The translations under genes were made by a program, and so were the position numbers. A stretch of DNA of 64,000 nucleotides, taken from positions 6,758,001 through 6,822,000 of the forward strand of contig NZ_CP108025.1 in NCBI RefSeq assembly GCF_041435095.1, read 5' to 3'. Numbering within the stretch: position 1 is the stretch's first letter; every line of letters begins with the position of its first letter. Shown piece by piece: positions 62,138 to 64,000 of the stretch. The notes below the pieces were generated by a model. The model was given only the letters and a program-made list of their open reading frames with translations, made no database searches and had not been told where the DNA came from. Origin of the DNA: Kitasatospora sp. NBC_00315. GTDB lineage: Bacteria; Actinomycetota; Actinomycetes; Streptomycetales; Streptomycetaceae.

Positions 62138-63106
62138 GTGACTCAGTACGCAGGGGGAGGTCAGGTGCCGCCCCGCCCGGTGGCTCCGCCGAATCCGGCC
62201 GGTCCGCCGGACGCCGTGGCCGCTCCGCCGGGCGCACCCGCCGCCGCGCCGACGGTGTCGCCCCCGTCGTCCGCGCCGATCGGTCTGACGATCCTTCCGG
62301 TGCTCACCGCCCCGCCGTCGGCGCCGCCCGCGCCCTCGCCTACGCCCCCCTCGCCGACGCCGTCCGCGACCCTGGCGGGCCGCCCGCCCGGCCGGCCCCC
62401 GTACGGCGGACCGGGGCCCGGCCAGGCCCCCGCCCCTGCCGCCGGGCCCGCGCCCGCCGCACTGCCGCCCGGTGCCACCGGTCACTTCCTGCTGCCGTCC
62501 GGTGCTCCGGTCCAGTTGCCGGCGCACGCTCAGCAGCAGCACGCGCCCACCGGGCCGATCGCGGTGCTGCTGATCGGGCCCGCCGGGGCCGGCAAGACGA
62601 CCGTGGCCCGGCACTGGGCCGAGCGCCGGCCCTCCCCGACCGCGCACATCAGCCTCGACGACGTCCGCGAATGGGTGCAGTCCGGGTTCGCAAACCCCCA
62701 GTCCGGCTGGAACAACGCCTCCGAGGCGCAGTACCGGCTGGCCCGCCGCACCTGTGGCTTCGCCTGCCGCAACTACCTCGCCAACGGCATCTCCTGCATC
62801 ATCGACGACGCCGTCTTCCCGGACCGCCCGGCGATCGGCCTCGGCGGCTGGAAGCGTCACATCGGCCCCGGCATGATCCCGGTGGTGCTGCTGCCCGGAC
62901 TGGACTCGGTCCTGGCCCGCAACGCCCGCCGCAGCGGCAACCGGCGGCTCAGCGACGAGGAGGTCGCCCGGATCCACGGGCGGATGGCCGGCTGGTACAA
63001 CTCCGGGCTGCCGATCATCGACAACTCCCAGCTGGACGTGGGCGCCACCGCCGCCGCGCTGGACCGGGTGATCCTCGCCCGCCTGCTCGGCCACCCGGTG
63101 CGCTGA
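62138..63106 (+). CDS. P-loop ATPase/kinase-like protein with proline-rich N-terminus
   Basis: A 322-residue protein. Residues 1-140 are a Pro/Ala/Gly-rich, probably disordered tail. The C-terminal domain has Walker A LIGPAGAGKTTVARHWA (about 147), SLDDVREW, CRNYLANGISCIIDDAVFPDRP and a lid-like LARNARRSGNRRLSDEEVARIHGRM, the layout of polynucleotide-kinase-like/zeta-type small kinases. The substrate is unknown. The GTG at 62138 follows GGGAGG by five bases. Linked to aroQ (92-bp gap) but no known shikimate role. Confidence 0.78.
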   Translation: MTQYAGGGQVPPRPVAPPNPAGPPDAVAAPPGAPAAAPTVSPPSSAPIGLTILPVLTAPPSAPPAPSPTPPSPTPSATLAGRPPGRPPYGGPGPGQAPAPAAGPAPAALPPGATGHFLLPSGAPVQLPAHAQQQHAPTGPIAVLLIGPAGAGKTTVARHWAERRPSPTAHISLDDVREWVQSGFANPQSGWNNASEAQYRLARRTCGFACRNYLANGISCIIDDAVFPDRPAIGLGGWKRHIGPGMIPVVLLPGLDSVLARNARRSGNRRLSDEEVARIHGRMAGWYNSGLPIIDNSQLDVGATAAALDRVILARLLGHPVR

Positions 63107-63183
63107 GCCCGCGAGGCCCGGGGCTGTCGGCGCCGGCTGGGATGATGGAACCGTCCTGCTGAACCACCGGGGGAGCCGCCGCC

Positions 63184-63993
63184 GTGCCCGAAGGCCACAT
63201 CATCCACCGCCTGGCCGCCGAGAACCTCACGAGCTTCGGCGGGCGCCCCGTCCGGGTCTCCAGCCCCCAGGGGCGGTTCGCCGACGGCGCCCGGCTGATC
63301 GACGGACAGCTGCTGGCGGGGGCCGAGGCCAGGGGCAAGCACCTCTTCCTCGGCTTCGAGGAGGGTGCCTGGCTGCACATCCACCTCGGCCTCTACGGCG
63401 GATTCACCTTCGGTGCGGGCCCGGCGCCCGCGCCCGTCGGCCTGGTGCGGCTGCGCCTGCAGAACGACGACGCGTACGCCGACCTGCGCGGCCCCACCAC
63501 CTGCGAGCTGCTCACCGCCGCGGAGAAGTCCGCCGTCGACGCCCGGCTCGGGCCCGATCCGCTGCGGGCGGACGCCGACCCGGCCGCCGCCTGGCGCCGG
63601 ATCTCGAACAGCCGGACGACCGTGGCGGCCCTGCTGATGGACCAGAAGGTGCTGGCCGGGGTCGGCAACGTCTACCGCGCGGAGGTGCTCTTCCGGCTCG
63701 GCATCAGCCCGCACCGGGCGGGGCGCGATCTGACCCGGACCGAGTGGGACGCCGTCTGGGCCGATCTGGTCGCCCTGATGCGGGACGGCGTCGGCGCCGG
63801 GCGGATCGACACCGTCCGCCCCGAGCACACCCCCGAGGCGATGGGCCGCCCGCCCCGGGTGGACGATCACGGCGGCGAGGTCTACGTCTACCGGCGGGCC
63901 GCGATGCCCTGCCTGGTCTGCGGCACCGACATCCGGACGGAGCAGCACGCCGCGCGCAACCTCTTCTGGTGCCCCGGCTGCCAGCAGACGTAG
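63184..63993 (+). CDS. nei: Formamidopyrimidine/endonuclease VIII-like DNA glycosylase
   Basis: A 269-residue Fpg/Nei protein. It starts PEGHIIHR after Met, with the catalytic Pro2 and Glu3; a Lys in EARGKHLFL matches the conserved beta-strand Lys; the helix-two-turn-helix appears as VLAGVGNVYRAEVLF; a zinc finger CLVCGTDI...WCPGCQQ ends it. The PEGH start is typical of the Nei branch. It removes oxidised bases and cuts the strand. The GTG at 63184 follows GGGGGAG. Confidence 0.9.
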   Translation: MPEGHIIHRLAAENLTSFGGRPVRVSSPQGRFADGARLIDGQLLAGAEARGKHLFLGFEEGAWLHIHLGLYGGFTFGAGPAPAPVGLVRLRLQNDDAYADLRGPTTCELLTAAEKSAVDARLGPDPLRADADPAAAWRRISNSRTTVAALLMDQKVLAGVGNVYRAEVLFRLGISPHRAGRDLTRTEWDAVWADLVALMRDGVGAGRIDTVRPEHTPEAMGRPPRVDDHGGEVYVYRRAAMPCLVCGTDIRTEQHAARNLFWCPGCQQT

Positions 63994-64000
63994 CCGCCCG

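Overview
The window is a high-GC actinobacterial chromosome segment, almost certainly from Streptomycetaceae (Streptomyces or Kitasatospora). The evidence is strong G/C bias at third codon positions, many GTG and some TTG starts with clear Shine-Dalgarno sequences, the sporulation regulator ssgB, a phosphatidylinositol mannoside operon, and a gene order (ssgB ... thrS ... pgsA/pimA ... pdxS/pdxT ... ruvCAB ... secDF ... rel ... hisS/aspS ... rpsD ... alaS ... aro) that matches from memory the core-genome block around SCO1490-SCO1545 of S. coelicolor. I saw no transposase, integrase, phage gene, CRISPR array or rRNA; this is conserved core chromosome.

Layout. 1-1.7 kb: the 5' end of a Ser/Thr kinase gene, a tiny membrane protein, and a minus-strand tRNA operon Gly(GCC)-Cys(GCA)-Val(GAC)x3, the last part a recent 112-bp tandem amplification. 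2-5 kb: p-aminobenzoate genes (pabB, pabC), a GNAT protein and a CPDC thioredoxin-fold protein. 5.5-9.7 kb: a membrane protein with a puzzling overlapping upstream ORF, a CGNR zinc-finger regulator, ssgB, a PGPGW membrane protein, two identical tRNA-Val(CAC) units and a DnaQ-like exonuclease. 9.7-19 kb: a DUF4365-type (possible nuclease) two-gene cassette, thrS, a HIT protein, an unknown 549-residue membrane protein, a DCC-family oxidoreductase and an EF-G-like GTPase.

19-24 kb: pgsA, a PIM acyltransferase and pimA (phosphatidylinositol mannoside synthesis), two small genes, then pdxS-pdxT (PLP synthase). 25-37.7 kb: yebC-ruvC-ruvA-ruvB (recombination), yajC-secD-secF (export), apt, bifunctional rel (ppGpp), a DUF349 protein and a membrane-anchored cyclophilin. 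38-42 kb: an MBL-fold hydrolase translationally coupled to hisS and aspS. 42-50 kb: a GNAT gene converging on a LysR gene, a minisatellite-bearing gap, ppk2, rarA, rpsD behind a long structured leader, and a STAND/NB-ARC ATPase with a downstream TPR protein.

50-64 kb: a DUF948 protein, a small membrane protein, alaS and ruvX in one tight operon; two tandem MltG-type endolytic transglycosylase genes (the second with a long Gln-rich tail); the shikimate block aroE-aroC-aroK-aroB-aroQ; a P-loop protein with a proline-rich N-terminus; and a Nei-type DNA glycosylase. The main themes are translation (four aminoacyl-tRNA synthetases, seven tRNAs, S4, an EF-G-like factor), DNA repair, envelope biogenesis, and chorismate supply and use. 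The best candidates for something poorly described are the DUF4365/partner cassette beside thrS, the rpsD leader with an internal terminator, the tandem mltG pair and the 28-bp perfect inverted repeat in a divergent promoter region.
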